From Caldilineales bacterium (lineage in GTDB: Bacteria > Chloroflexota > Anaerolineae > J102): 44,399 nucleotides of DNA. The position numbers were made by a program, and so were the translations under genes. This document shows, piece after piece, positions 1 through 7,660 of the stretch. How positions within the stretch are numbered: position 1 is the first letter of the stretch; every line of letters begins with the position of its first letter. Under the pieces are notes generated by a model. That model ran no database searches and had not been told where the DNA came from. It saw only the letters and a list, made by a program, of their open reading frames with translations. The stretch is from NCBI GenBank assembly GCA_024102915.1, contig JAGFJG010000196.1, positions 1-44,399 on the forward strand, read 5' to 3'.

Positions 1-178
1 ACACTGGATGAGTATGATAATATCTGTCATGAGCGGTGCGAAGCGGTGTCGGAAATCTTGCTCGGAAAGCGATTCCCTATCCTATTCGCCCGCTCTTTTC
101 TTCGCTAATTTTGGCGAAGGTATTGCCTTCTACAACCTTGGATTAAGATTATCCTTCTCCCCCCGCACAGAAAACGCC

Positions 179-994
179 ATGACTGAACTCATCTTCCTGG
201 GCATCGGCGGCATTCGCCCCCAAACCGCCGGAGATTACACCTGCTTGTTACTCCGGCATGGCGATGCAAGCATCCTCATCGATTCCGGCCCCTCGGTAAT
301 CATGCAATTAGACCGCGCAGGCATTGACCCGTCCGAGATCACACACCTCTACTTCAGTCACCAGCATGGCGATCACATGCTGGGCAGCCCGCTACTCCTC
401 TTCCACCGTCGCACCAGGGTTATCGTGGGAGCGCCGCAAGTGGTGGATGCCTGGCGTCAACTTGTCGAGCTCGTTTATCCGGGCTATCTGAAAGTGCTGA
501 AAGATGATATTCAGTACCATCTCTTGCCCAGCGACCAATCTCATCTCTGGCCGGGGTTACCGGATGTCTGCGCCCGGATTGCGCTGGTTCATCACGCCAA
601 CCTGCCTGCTTTCGCCTTGCGCCTCGACTTTCCCACGGACGTTACCCACGGAAAACCGGGGTTTAGCTTTGTCTATTCGGGTGACACGACGCCCACCGAG
701 AGTGTACAGGCGCTGGCCAGAGGCGCGGATTTGCTTGTCCACGAAGCCACCTACGCCACGGTTGAATCTGACCATCGCGATGGCGTTCACAGCAGTGCAG
801 CGCAAGCTGGAGCGATAGCCGAGGCTGCCGACGTTCGCATGCTGGCATTGGTGCATCGCCTGGCGGGTGACACCAATATCTGGGCTGCCGAGGCAGGCAG
901 AACCTTTCACGGTTCACTGTTGGTACCTATGGCTGGCGAGCGGCTGACCCTGCCCGATGATCTTCCCGTGGAAAAGCCGACAAATCTAAAGTGA
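179..994 (+). CDS. MBL-fold metal-dependent hydrolase (RNase Z-like family)
   Basis: A 271-residue metallo-beta-lactamase-fold protein. The metal-binding signature HQHGDH (H61, H63, D65, H66) follows a beta-rich N-terminus that begins MTELIFLGIGG, the usual first strand of RNase Z-like and arylsulfatase-like hydrolases. A later YSGDT (near residue 165) fits the aspartate that bridges the two metals, and a histidine in the segment EATY...H is expected to complete the site. The open frame continues upstream to base 8, but that part is low in family similarity, so I start at the ATG at 179. There is no signal peptide, so it is probably cytoplasmic. The substrate cannot be read from sequence: tRNA 3'-processing, phosphodiesters or a small ester are all possible. 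It is followed by a 208-nt gap and then thioredoxin, so a shared operon is not evident. Confidence 0.85.
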   Translation: MTELIFLGIGGIRPQTAGDYTCLLLRHGDASILIDSGPSVIMQLDRAGIDPSEITHLYFSHQHGDHMLGSPLLLFHRRTRVIVGAPQVVDAWRQLVELVYPGYLKVLKDDIQYHLLPSDQSHLWPGLPDVCARIALVHHANLPAFALRLDFPTDVTHGKPGFSFVYSGDTTPTESVQALARGADLLVHEATYATVESDHRDGVHSSAAQAGAIAEAADVRMLALVHRLAGDTNIWAAEAGRTFHGSLLVPMAGERLTLPDDLPVEKPTNLK

Positions 995-1202
995 CCTCAG
1001 TGGGGAGTTGGAAGTTCCAGATTTTAAGTTGAATGGCAACCCGGTGCACTTCCCTGTCCCCAAACGGACAACCCGAAATTCAGTGCATGGAACACCGGGC
1101 TGAATTCAGGTAACTTTTCGGCCCCTCATCCCATCCAAGATCAGGCCAACATGAATGGCCTGCTTTCTGACCACACCCGATTCCTTAAACGGAGAATATC
1201 TC

Positions 1203-1616
1203 ATGTCAAGTTTTTTGCGTAACATTTTTGGCTCTTCCAGCCCTGAACCCCAGTCCGATTCGTCGCTCGATGACGACCGGGCTCACCCCATCCATGTCAC
1301 CGACGCCGACTTCAGGGAAACAATCCTGAAAGCCGATAAACTGGCGTTGGTCGATCTCTGGGCTGATTGGTGCGGTCCCTGCCACATGCTGGCGCCGACA
1401 ATAGAGGCTCTGGCCGATGAGTACGATGGACAGGTCGTCGTCGCCAAATTGAATGTTGATGAGAACCCTGTCACTGCCGGGAGCTTCAATATCCGCGGCA
1501 TTCCGACCGTGCTCTTCCTCAAGAATGGCCGGGAAGTCGATCGCATCGTTGGCGTGCAGGGCTATCCCGCTTTTGTCAACCGCATCGAGAAGCACCTCGA
1601 AGTTGAGACTGCATAA
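1203..1616 (+). CDS. trxA: Thioredoxin with N-terminal extension
   Basis: A 137-residue thioredoxin with the canonical active site WADWCGPC (C57 and C60) and the cis-Pro loop RGIPTVLFL. The thioredoxin fold starts near residue 30; the first 28 residues (MSSFLRNIFGSS...) are a Ser/Asp-rich extension that ordinary thioredoxins lack. I chose the ATG at 1203 because GGAG at 1191-1194 lies 8 nt upstream; an in-frame ATG at 1155 has no such site. It should reduce protein disulfides in the cytoplasm using thioredoxin reductase, which is not in this window. The stop codon TAA overlaps the ATG of the rhodanese gene by one base (TAATG), so the two are probably translated as a coupled pair handling thiol and sulfane sulfur chemistry. 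Confidence 0.93.
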   Translation: MSSFLRNIFGSSSPEPQSDSSLDDDRAHPIHVTDADFRETILKADKLALVDLWADWCGPCHMLAPTIEALADEYDGQVVVAKLNVDENPVTAGSFNIRGIPTVLFLKNGREVDRIVGVQGYPAFVNRIEKHLEVETA

Positions 1617-1966
1617 TGCGCCTGCCCTGGTGGTTGCCATTGGGCGGCGCGCCCGAAATCAGCGCCAGTGATCTTTCCATGCAACTCCGTGTGGAGAAGA
1701 GGCCGCAAGTCGTCGATGTGCGCACTGAAAGCGAGTTCGCTGGCGGCCACATTTCACATGCGGTCAACGCGCCCATCCAGCGATTTCGCCAATCGCTGCC
1801 CGACCTGAATCTAGATCCCGATCGCCCGGTGTACGTCATTTGCCGGACTGCGCATCGCTCGGTTCCGGCCACCCGGTTGCTCAATGAACAGGGCTTTCAG
1901 GCCCGCCAACTGGCCAAGGGCATGAACGCATGGTGGGCGGCGGGTTTGCCCACTGTTCATCGCTAG
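1616..1966 (+). CDS. Single-domain rhodanese-like sulfurtransferase
   Basis: A 116-residue single rhodanese domain. The motif VVDVRTESEFAGGHISHAVN is the typical first half of the domain and CRTAHRS (catalytic Cys at residue 76) is the active-site loop, of the six-residue length seen in sulfurtransferases. It ends with GMNAWWAAGLP, the usual C-terminal helix. It should carry sulfane sulfur as a cysteine persulfide. Its ATG overlaps the thioredoxin stop by one base, so it depends on translation of that gene. Thioredoxin is a known acceptor and reductant for rhodanese persulfides, which makes the pair a plausible functional unit (inference). The N-terminal MRLPWWLPLGG is hydrophobic but too short for a clear membrane segment. 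Confidence 0.9.
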   Translation: MRLPWWLPLGGAPEISASDLSMQLRVEKRPQVVDVRTESEFAGGHISHAVNAPIQRFRQSLPDLNLDPDRPVYVICRTAHRSVPATRLLNEQGFQARQLAKGMNAWWAAGLPTVHR

Positions 1967-1978
1967 CTTCTGTTGATG

Positions 1979-2068
1979 CTTTTCATCACAGAAGACGCAG
2001 AGAACCCAGAGAGACTTGAAGCGAATCAACCTGTAAATCATGGTTTCTTGCTCATCCTCTGTGGTGAA
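1979..2068. repeat. Imperfect inverted repeat of the ACAGAGGACGCAGAG type
   Basis: TTTTCATCACAGAAG near 1979-1994 is a near inverted copy of CCTCTGTGGTGAAAT near 2056-2070. Between them lies a run of degenerate GCAGAGAAC/CCAGAGAGA units. Such ACAGAGGACGCAGAG-like intergenic repeats are widespread in Chloroflexota and cyanobacteria as I recall. The hairpin could act as a weak terminator for the thioredoxin-rhodanese pair, but no T-run follows. Confidence 0.5.
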
Positions 2069-2097
2069 ATTTGAACGAATCAGGTCAACGTCACGCC

Positions 2098-2694
2098 ATG
2101 AATAATCAGCCGGAACGCGGCACCCCAGCCTGGTGGGATGAACGGTACGGCGAGGGCGAACGACCCTGGGATCGGGGTATCGTCGCCCCGGAGGTGCTCG
2201 AATTTGCCAGCACGCATCCTGGCGAAGCGAGATGGGCGCTCGACATCGGTTGCGGCAGCGGCGCTCATAGTCGCGAACTGGCGCGCCAGGGTTATCGCGT
2301 CATCGGCATCGATCTGTCGCAAGTCGCACTGACAAGAGCGCTGCGGGCTGCTCGAGCGGAAGGATTATCCTGGATGGCCGTAAAAGCGAGCGCATCCGAT
2401 CTGGCGCTCTGCCGGCAAAGCTTTGCCCTGGGGCTGGATGTCGGTTGCCTGCACACCCTGAACGAGACGCAACGACATCAATACGCCCGCGGGCTGGCCC
2501 GACGCCTGGATAAGGGCGCGCACTATTTACTCTACGCCGTGCACGCTCGCCAGGATGAAGAGGAGAGCGGCCCGCCGGGGCTGGAGCCTGAGCAAATCGA
2601 AACGTTGTTCAAATCAGATTTCAGCGTGGAGCGCCATGATCGAGGGTGGCAGGGGGAGCGACGGGCTGATTGGTGGCTGTGGAAACGCCGTTAG
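2098..2694 (+). CDS. Class I SAM-dependent methyltransferase
   Basis: A 198-residue methyltransferase. Motif I is ALDIGCGSGAHSRELARQG, followed by VIGIDLS (the acidic residue that binds the ribose of SAM) and a motif-IV-like GLDVGCLHTLNETQR. The N-terminal signature TPAWWDERYGEGERPWDRG resembles small thiopurine/tellurite-resistance-type methyltransferases, where this Trp-rich segment closes over the cofactor. I chose the ATG at 2098; an upstream TTG at 2071 is possible but has no better ribosome site. The natural substrate is not readable from sequence; small thiols, selenium or tellurium oxyanions are family precedents only. It lies after a repeat-bearing gap, so it is probably its own unit. 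Confidence 0.85.
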   Translation: MNNQPERGTPAWWDERYGEGERPWDRGIVAPEVLEFASTHPGEARWALDIGCGSGAHSRELARQGYRVIGIDLSQVALTRALRAARAEGLSWMAVKASASDLALCRQSFALGLDVGCLHTLNETQRHQYARGLARRLDKGAHYLLYAVHARQDEEESGPPGLEPEQIETLFKSDFSVERHDRGWQGERRADWWLWKRR

Positions 2695-2697
2695 GCT

Positions 2698-2727
2698 TTG
2701 CCCGGCGTTTCAGCGCTATGCTATACT
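2698..2727 (+). promoter_or_regulatory. Promoter for the small membrane protein
   Basis: TTGCCC (2698-2703), an 18-bp spacer and an extended -10, TGC-TATACT (2719-2727). Predicted start of transcription is near 2734, about 40 nt before the ATG at 2773. It begins right at the stop codon of the methyltransferase gene. Confidence 0.6.
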
Positions 2728-2772
2728 CTGCACCCGGCGACGCTCAACCATCCCTCACTCCCAAACCGACGC

Positions 2773-2997
2773 ATGACTACCGACCTTTCGACCGCACCAG
2801 ATTACGAAGAAATCCCCCTCGAAATCGATCTTGACGACGCAGAGTTCGCCATCGAGCGCGGCATGAACTTCGCAGATGGATTTCAATTTGGCTGCGGCTT
2901 CTGGGCAGCCGGACTCATCGCCCTGATCCTGGGGATATTAGCGATCATGCTGTTGAGTTTTCTGCTTTCGTTTGTGGGTATCAGTTTACTGGGCTAA
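2773..2997 (+). CDS. Small acidic single-pass membrane protein, unknown function
   Basis: A 74-residue protein I do not recognise. The first 40 residues are strongly acidic (EEIPLEIDLDDAEFAIE) and should stay soluble. They are followed by one long hydrophobic stretch, FWAAGLIALILGILAIMLLS and beyond, reaching the C-terminus. The ATG at 2773 is preferred over an upstream GTG-type frame opening because the predicted promoter at 2698-2727 would start transcription inside the longer frame. The gene has its own extended -10 promoter, which supports its being real. The acidic tail next to a membrane anchor could recruit a basic partner, but nothing more can be said. It converges on pdtaR. Confidence 0.6.
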   Translation: MTTDLSTAPDYEEIPLEIDLDDAEFAIERGMNFADGFQFGCGFWAAGLIALILGILAIMLLSFLLSFVGISLLG

Positions 2998-3033
2998 CCA
3001 ACTGACAGCACCCCACTCACCGCCGGCCGCCGC

Positions 3034-3645
3034 TCAGTCCCCGGCGTTGATCTGTTGGGCCAGGATGATGGCTTCGGCCACCTCTCGCATGGGTTTGCGA
3101 TAATTCATAGAAAGCTTCTGGATACGACGGAAAGCCTCGGCCTCGGTCATCCCTCGCTTGTCCATCAATAGACCTTTCGCCCGATCCACAGCCTTGCGGG
3201 TTTCCAGTGCGTCTCGCAGGTCTTCGGCTTCGTCGCGCACGACCACGAACTCCTCGAAACGGGCTAAGGCCGTCTCGATAGCTGGCGGCAAATCGACCTC
3301 CGTGAAGGGTTTGACCAGATAACCGACGACCCCGGCGACGCGCGCCCGCTCCACCAGATCACGCTGACTATACGCACTGAGCAGAAGCACCGGAGCGATG
3401 CCTTCCTCCGTGAGAATTGTAGCGGCGTCAATCCCATCAAAAGCTTCGTCCTCGAAGCGGATATCCATGATGACTAAATCCGGCTCCAACTTGCGAGCCA
3501 TTTCTACGGCTGTCAAACCATCGGACGCTTCACCAACTACCAGGTAGCCCTGGTTCGTCAGCATTTCACGTAGGTCGCGGCGGATGAGTGATTCGTCGTC
3601 GCTGATGACAATGCGGGTGCGATGTGGGGGTGTTGCTTGGCTCAT
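3034..3645 (-). CDS. pdtaR: ANTAR-domain response regulator (PdtaR/AmiR-NasR type)
   Basis: A 203-residue response regulator. Residues 10-125 are a receiver domain with the acidic pair DD at 16-17, phospho-acceptor D61 (VIMDIRF), a conserved S/T switch (LLLSAYS) and K in YLVKPFT. Residues 138-195 form an ANTAR domain (AVDRAKGLLMDKRGMTEAEA...). ANTAR proteins bind paired RNA hairpins and prevent formation of intrinsic terminators, so this regulator should act on nascent RNA rather than DNA. The start is the ATG at 3645. Its gene follows the sensor kinase gene (gap about 69 nt, same strand), matching the PdtaS-PdtaR pair known from mycobacteria and Firmicutes. Target transcripts are unknown; an intrinsic terminator just before pdtaS is a local candidate. 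Confidence 0.9.
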   Translation of the reverse strand: MSQATPPHRTRIVISDDESLIRRDLREMLTNQGYLVVGEASDGLTAVEMARKLEPDLVIMDIRFEDEAFDGIDAATILTEEGIAPVLLLSAYSQRDLVERARVAGVVGYLVKPFTEVDLPPAIETALARFEEFVVVRDEAEDLRDALETRKAVDRAKGLLMDKRGMTEAEAFRRIQKLSMNYRKPMREVAEAIILAQQINAGD

Positions 3646-3714
3646 AGTATTACGATAATCTTTGACATGCGTCAGAGAGTTGATTGGCAATAAGGGGGGC
3701 TCGGCAGGCGGATT

Positions 3715-5262
3715 TCAGTTGACTCTCGGTCCAGATCGCAGGGGGAAGCAAACCACAGCCTGGGCGCCGCCGCCGGGTCGGGATGAGATATCGATCTCAC
3801 CTTTCAGATCATCGTGCACCAACGTACGCATGATGTCAAGCCCAAGTGAAGACTCGGATTCCAACGAGAAGTTTTCGGGCAGGCCCAGGCCATTGTCCAA
3901 TACCTGCAATTCGACCAGATCACCCCGATTGAAGAGAGAAATCCAAACCTTTCCCGTGGTTCCCTGATCGAATCCGTGCTCCACGGCGTTGAGTAATAAT
4001 TCGTTCAACACCAGCACCGCCGCTGTCGCTTTGTTAGTCGGCAAAAAGACGTCATCTGCATGATCGACGAGTAGTTGAACTTCATTACCAGGGCCGATGG
4101 CGCCCTGCTGGATCTGCCCGACGATACGTCGCACCACGGCCTGCAAGTTGAGCACCTGGTCATCGCCCTGCGAAAGCGATTCGTGGATGACCGACATGCT
4201 GAGTATGCGGTTGATCGATTCCTGCAGAAGCTGCCGCGCCTCATCCGTCTGGGCGCGGCGGGCCTGCATACGCATGATCGATACCAGCATCTGCAAGTTA
4301 TTCTTGACCCGATGGTGCATCTCCTTCAACATCATGGCCTTCACTCGCAGTTCCTGGGCCTTGTCGCGAACTTCGGTCAAGTCAGTGACGAGGATCAGTG
4401 CACCCATGCGTTCAGGTTGGCGACGACGGGGCAGCAGTCTTTCGCGTAGTCTCAAGTCGGGTGCGCCCAATAGGGGGACAACCGTGCGCTGCAAAATCCG
4501 GCCCCGCACCGTATCCTCACGACTGACGCAGGAATTGGTGGCCCAGGCCTGATCCAGCAGCCGCAAGTCGCCAGCCGCCACCTCGTCCAACGTACGTTCG
4601 CGCAGGTCATCGAGATAGCCCATCCGCCGATAGACGTTGCTCGCCTGGCCGCTGAGATAGCGATAGCGGGCGGTGTGATCGACGAAAACGATGCCATCCT
4701 GTTCACTGAATGGCGGAATCGGCGTGGGGATCAGCACATTGCCCTCCGAGACCTGCTGCAAAAATCGCACAAGCGCCCGCTGAAAAGCGGGATCACGACG
4801 GCGATGACGCTCGCGCTCGATCACATTGGTGTAAACCACCACCGCCCCCAATGATTCGCGTTCGTCGTTCAGGATAGGCAGTACCTGCTGGCTGACTTCC
4901 GGGCGTTCGAGCGGGGATTCCGGCTCGATGCGCTGGCGGCGGAGCCCGTAGGTCATCGACGCCCATAGCCATGAACGTTCGCTGCTGCGATAGCATCGCC
5001 CCACCAACGGCTCCAGATAGAGCGACGCGATTGAGTGCGGCTGGGCGTGAACGGCCACGCAAACCTGATCCTCTGCCCCAGGAACCATCAAAAACAGGTC
5101 TGAACGAGAAATATCCGCGGCCAGCGAAAGTGCATCGCGGACACGCAACATGAGCGCCTGATCAGATTCCGATCGAGCGCTTATCCCGGCTTGCCAGATC
5201 TGCTCGTCAATGTGCAGGTAATCGGCGTCCACTTCCTGTGCCATCCAACGGTTCTGCAACAT
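3715..5262 (-). CDS. pdtaS: PdtaS-type sensor histidine kinase (GAF-PAS-HisKA_2)
   Basis: A soluble 515-residue kinase with no membrane segment. Residues 1-150 fit the H_kinase_N GAF domain, residues 185-300 a PAS-like domain, then the HisKA_2 phospho-acceptor helix MHHRVKNNLQML (H316) and an HATPase_c domain with N-box NELLLNAVEHG, G1 DNGLGLP and G2 SLGLDIMRTL. HisKA_2 kinases of this build pair with ANTAR regulators, and one lies directly downstream. The start is uncertain: the ATG at 5262 lies 4 nt after the T-tract of the tRNA-Pro terminator, with only GGA next to it; the in-frame ATG at 5244 is an alternative. The frame opens further upstream, but that part overlaps the tRNA and must be wrong. 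No clear promoter lies between tRNA and gene. Confidence 0.88.
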   Translation of the reverse strand: MLQNRWMAQEVDADYLHIDEQIWQAGISARSESDQALMLRVRDALSLAADISRSDLFLMVPGAEDQVCVAVHAQPHSIASLYLEPLVGRCYRSSERSWLWASMTYGLRRQRIEPESPLERPEVSQQVLPILNDERESLGAVVVYTNVIERERHRRRDPAFQRALVRFLQQVSEGNVLIPTPIPPFSEQDGIVFVDHTARYRYLSGQASNVYRRMGYLDDLRERTLDEVAAGDLRLLDQAWATNSCVSREDTVRGRILQRTVVPLLGAPDLRLRERLLPRRRQPERMGALILVTDLTEVRDKAQELRVKAMMLKEMHHRVKNNLQMLVSIMRMQARRAQTDEARQLLQESINRILSMSVIHESLSQGDDQVLNLQAVVRRIVGQIQQGAIGPGNEVQLLVDHADDVFLPTNKATAAVLVLNELLLNAVEHGFDQGTTGKVWISLFNRGDLVELQVLDNGLGLPENFSLESESSLGLDIMRTLVHDDLKGEIDISSRPGGGAQAVVCFPLRSGPRVN

Positions 5263-5265
5263 TCC

Positions 5266-5309
5266 AAAAATTTGGGTCGATGGCGTTGCAGGCAATCCAT
5301 CGACCCAAA
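5266..5309 (-). terminator. Intrinsic terminator of tRNA-Pro, abutting pdtaS
   Basis: A perfect 13-bp stem (5297-5309 with 5271-5283) and a 13-nt loop, followed on the minus strand by TTTTT (5266-5270). It begins 3 nt after the tRNA discriminator base, as expected for a tRNA terminator. It ends 4 nt before the first possible pdtaS start. Confidence 0.9.
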
Positions 5310-5312
5310 GTG

Positions 5313-5386
5313 TCGGGGCGGGGCGATTTGAACGCCCGACTTCTTGAACCCCATTCAAGCGCGCTACCGAACTGCGCTACGCCCCG
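5313..5386 (-). tRNA. tRNA-Pro (anticodon GGG)
   Basis: A complete cloverleaf on the minus strand. The acceptor stem is CGGGGCG/CGCCCCG, D-arm GCGC/GCGC, anticodon stem CTTGA/TCAAG around loop ATGGGGT (anticodon GGG, decoding CCC), variable loop AAGTC, and T-arm GGGCG/CGCCC around TTCAAAT. C1-G72 and A73 fit bacterial proline tRNAs. CCA is not encoded. It has its own promoter and terminator. Confidence 0.97.
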
Positions 5387-5397
5387 ACGGCAAAGCT

Positions 5398-5426
5398 AGT
5401 ATACTCAATGGATTGGGCGGTGGCAA
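5398..5426 (-). promoter_or_regulatory. Promoter of tRNA-Pro
   Basis: On the minus strand TTGCCA (5426-5421), a 17-bp spacer and TATACT (5403-5398). The predicted start, near 5391, lies about 5 nt before the mature tRNA 5' end. Confidence 0.85.
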
Positions 5427-5548
5427 GTTCAGGCTGATTTCGGAGGACATTTCAGTTTTGCCAGCAGTCATCCCACCGCCTATCCCCAGCCACCCATCCA
5501 ACTCCATGATTCGATTGCATTTACGGTTATACCAGACTCGCCCGCGGG

Positions 5549-7612
5549 TTGGGCTTGTTGTACACTCTCGCCGTGATAGTCGCTCGATTCACCCGCAGCC
5601 AGCGTCTGGCGCTGATATTCATCCTCCTGGCCGCCTTTGGCTTGCGCCTCCACCAATTGGGCGCAGACAGCCTATGGTACGACGAGACCGTCAGCGCCAT
5701 GCTGGCGGCCAAGCCGCTGGCAATGATGTGGGCGCATACGGCTGGAGACATCCACCCGCCGCTGTACTATGCCCTGCTGCACGGGTGGATCCTCGCCGCC
5801 GGGAATACGGAGTGGGCGCTGGCTTTCCTTTCGCTCTGGTTTGGTATGGGGTCGGTCGCCCTGGTTGCGCACCTGGGGCTGCGGACGTATGGCGCCTGGG
5901 TGGGATTGTTGGCGGCGGCCCTGGCGGCGATCAATCCATTTGCTTTGTGGTATGCGCAAGAAGTGCGCATGTACACCTTGGGCGGATTCCTATTGCTGGC
6001 CGCGCTGATCGTCACCTGGCGAATTCTTGTCCAACCCGACCACGCAAATTGGCGAAGTTATGCCGTGTACGCCCTCTTGGCTGCGCTCAGTCTGTGGACG
6101 CTCTATTTCAGCGCCTTCGCGCTCATCGCCCTCAACCTGTTCGCCTTGCCCTGGCTGTGGCTGCGAGCCCGCCGTTCGTTGTGGCCCTGGCTGCTGGCGC
6201 AACTTGCAGCCATTGTCCTGTTCCTGCCCTGGCTGCCTATCGCCCTGCGTCAGGCTTTGGATCCGCCGGTGCCGCCCTGGCGCGAAACAATCGCCACGCT
6301 GGATTTGCTGGTGCAGGCGGGGCGAGAAAGCACCACAGCCCTGGCGTTTGGTCAATCGCTGAATCCGTCCGCGTGGTGGCCGCTCGGCTTCGTGATCGTA
6401 GGCGTCGCCCTGTGTGCGTTCGGGCTGCGCGACCGGCTGGGTGAACGCGTACGATGGGGGACGCTCCTGCTTTGGCTTAGCATCGCCGGGCCGCTCGTGC
6501 TCATTCTCGTCATCTCGCAAGCGCTGAGCCCGCTGTGGCATGTACGCTATCTCAATCTGTATGCAGGCGCATATCCGGTCTTGCTGGCGGCGGGACTGCT
6601 TTTCGCGGCTGGCGGTCGAGCTTTACGATTCGACTCCCGTTGGCGAGCGGCGCTGGCGATTGTGCTGGCGATTGTAATGGTGGCCGGAACCGGCGTCAGC
6701 TATCGCAACTATTTTCAACATCGCTTCGATTATGAGTCGGCGGACGATCTGCGCGGGGCTGTGGGGATCATCGCCGCAAACCTGGGGCCAGACGATGCCA
6801 TCCTCGTCAACGCCGGTTATCTTTACCCCGCCCTGCTCTATTATTGGCCGGGCAAGATCGGTTGGCTGGGCAGGCTTAACGATTGGTCGGGCGACGAGAA
6901 CAGGGCGAGCAATGGGCCAGCGGTTGTGCTCACCGGCCACGTGAACGGCGACCCGGACATTGGCTGGGGCGATCCGGAAAGTGATTTCTTCGCCATGAGC
7001 GAGCAGGAGACTGCGGCCAAATTGGGCGAGCTATTCCAGAATTTCAACACGATCTGGCTGCTGCGCGGGTACGACACCGTCAATGATCCGGACGGCTTCA
7101 TCCGCAATTGGCTGGACGAACATGGTGACAACTATTTCGATCAGGTCTTTCCCGGTCAGAGCTTCGTGCGGGCACAGGCCTGGCGCACAGGCTCAGCCGC
7201 AGCGCGGGCGTCTGAACTCGGCACGACCGAACGTATTGACTTCGACAATATTCGCTGGTTGGGCGTCGATATCTCCCCAAATTCGCCCCAATCCGGCCAA
7301 CCCCTGCGCCTGACCCACTATTGGCAGGCGACCGGCCCTATCGACCGCGGCTACAAAGTGTTCAACCAACTATTGGACGCGAACGACACGGTGGTCGCAC
7401 AAAAAGATGGCCTGCCTAACCTGGGCGCATTCCCCACCGATCGGTGGTCGCCCGGCCAGATCATGGAGACGACCTTCGTGCTCGCCCTGCCGCCCGATCT
7501 ACCTTCGGGCGAATACCGTCTGGTCAGCGGCTGGTATGACGAGAACACCGGCGAGCGCCTGCCACGCCAGGACGGCGGTGATTCCGTCAGCATCCCGATT
7601 CAAATCCCCTAG
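5549..7612 (+). CDS. GT39/ArnT-like membrane glycosyltransferase with C-terminal beta-sandwich domain
   Basis: A 687-residue protein of the GT-C fold. The first periplasmic loop carries DSLWYDETVSA, with the acidic pair typical of GT39/PMT_2 and ArnT catalysis, and DIHPPLYYALLHGW; about ten hydrophobic helices follow up to residue 390. A soluble region (400-560) leads to a C-terminal beta-rich domain (565-687) with LLDANDTVVAQKDGLP and YRLVSGWYDENTGERL, closely resembling the end of the DUF2723 protein at 13380. It should transfer a sugar from a polyprenyl-phosphate donor to an exported acceptor. The start is uncertain: TTG at 5549, or GTG at 5573, which would sit at the transcription start if TACACT (5561-5566) is the -10. 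The acceptor is unknown. Confidence 0.85.
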   Translation: MGLLYTLAVIVARFTRSQRLALIFILLAAFGLRLHQLGADSLWYDETVSAMLAAKPLAMMWAHTAGDIHPPLYYALLHGWILAAGNTEWALAFLSLWFGMGSVALVAHLGLRTYGAWVGLLAAALAAINPFALWYAQEVRMYTLGGFLLLAALIVTWRILVQPDHANWRSYAVYALLAALSLWTLYFSAFALIALNLFALPWLWLRARRSLWPWLLAQLAAIVLFLPWLPIALRQALDPPVPPWRETIATLDLLVQAGRESTTALAFGQSLNPSAWWPLGFVIVGVALCAFGLRDRLGERVRWGTLLLWLSIAGPLVLILVISQALSPLWHVRYLNLYAGAYPVLLAAGLLFAAGGRALRFDSRWRAALAIVLAIVMVAGTGVSYRNYFQHRFDYESADDLRGAVGIIAANLGPDDAILVNAGYLYPALLYYWPGKIGWLGRLNDWSGDENRASNGPAVVLTGHVNGDPDIGWGDPESDFFAMSEQETAAKLGELFQNFNTIWLLRGYDTVNDPDGFIRNWLDEHGDNYFDQVFPGQSFVRAQAWRTGSAAARASELGTTERIDFDNIRWLGVDISPNSPQSGQPLRLTHYWQATGPIDRGYKVFNQLLDANDTVVAQKDGLPNLGAFPTDRWSPGQIMETTFVLALPPDLPSGEYRLVSGWYDENTGERLPRQDGGDSVSIPIQIP

Positions 7613-7660
7613 AAGAATCAGCGCACATCCGCGTACCATTCAGCAACCCAAACAGTAGAC

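Noticed and set aside
1072..1110. Inverted repeat AATTCAG/CTGAATT upstream of thioredoxin
   Set aside because: Seven base pairs with a 16-nt loop and no link to a promoter or T-run; could be chance.
5263..5358. N-terminal extension of the PdtaS frame
   Set aside because: It runs through the terminator and tRNA-Pro, and the tRNA assignment is much stronger.
5344..6444. 366-residue open frame on the plus strand
   Set aside because: It overlaps the tRNA and most of the GT39-like gene in another frame, is Arg/Pro-rich, and has no domain.
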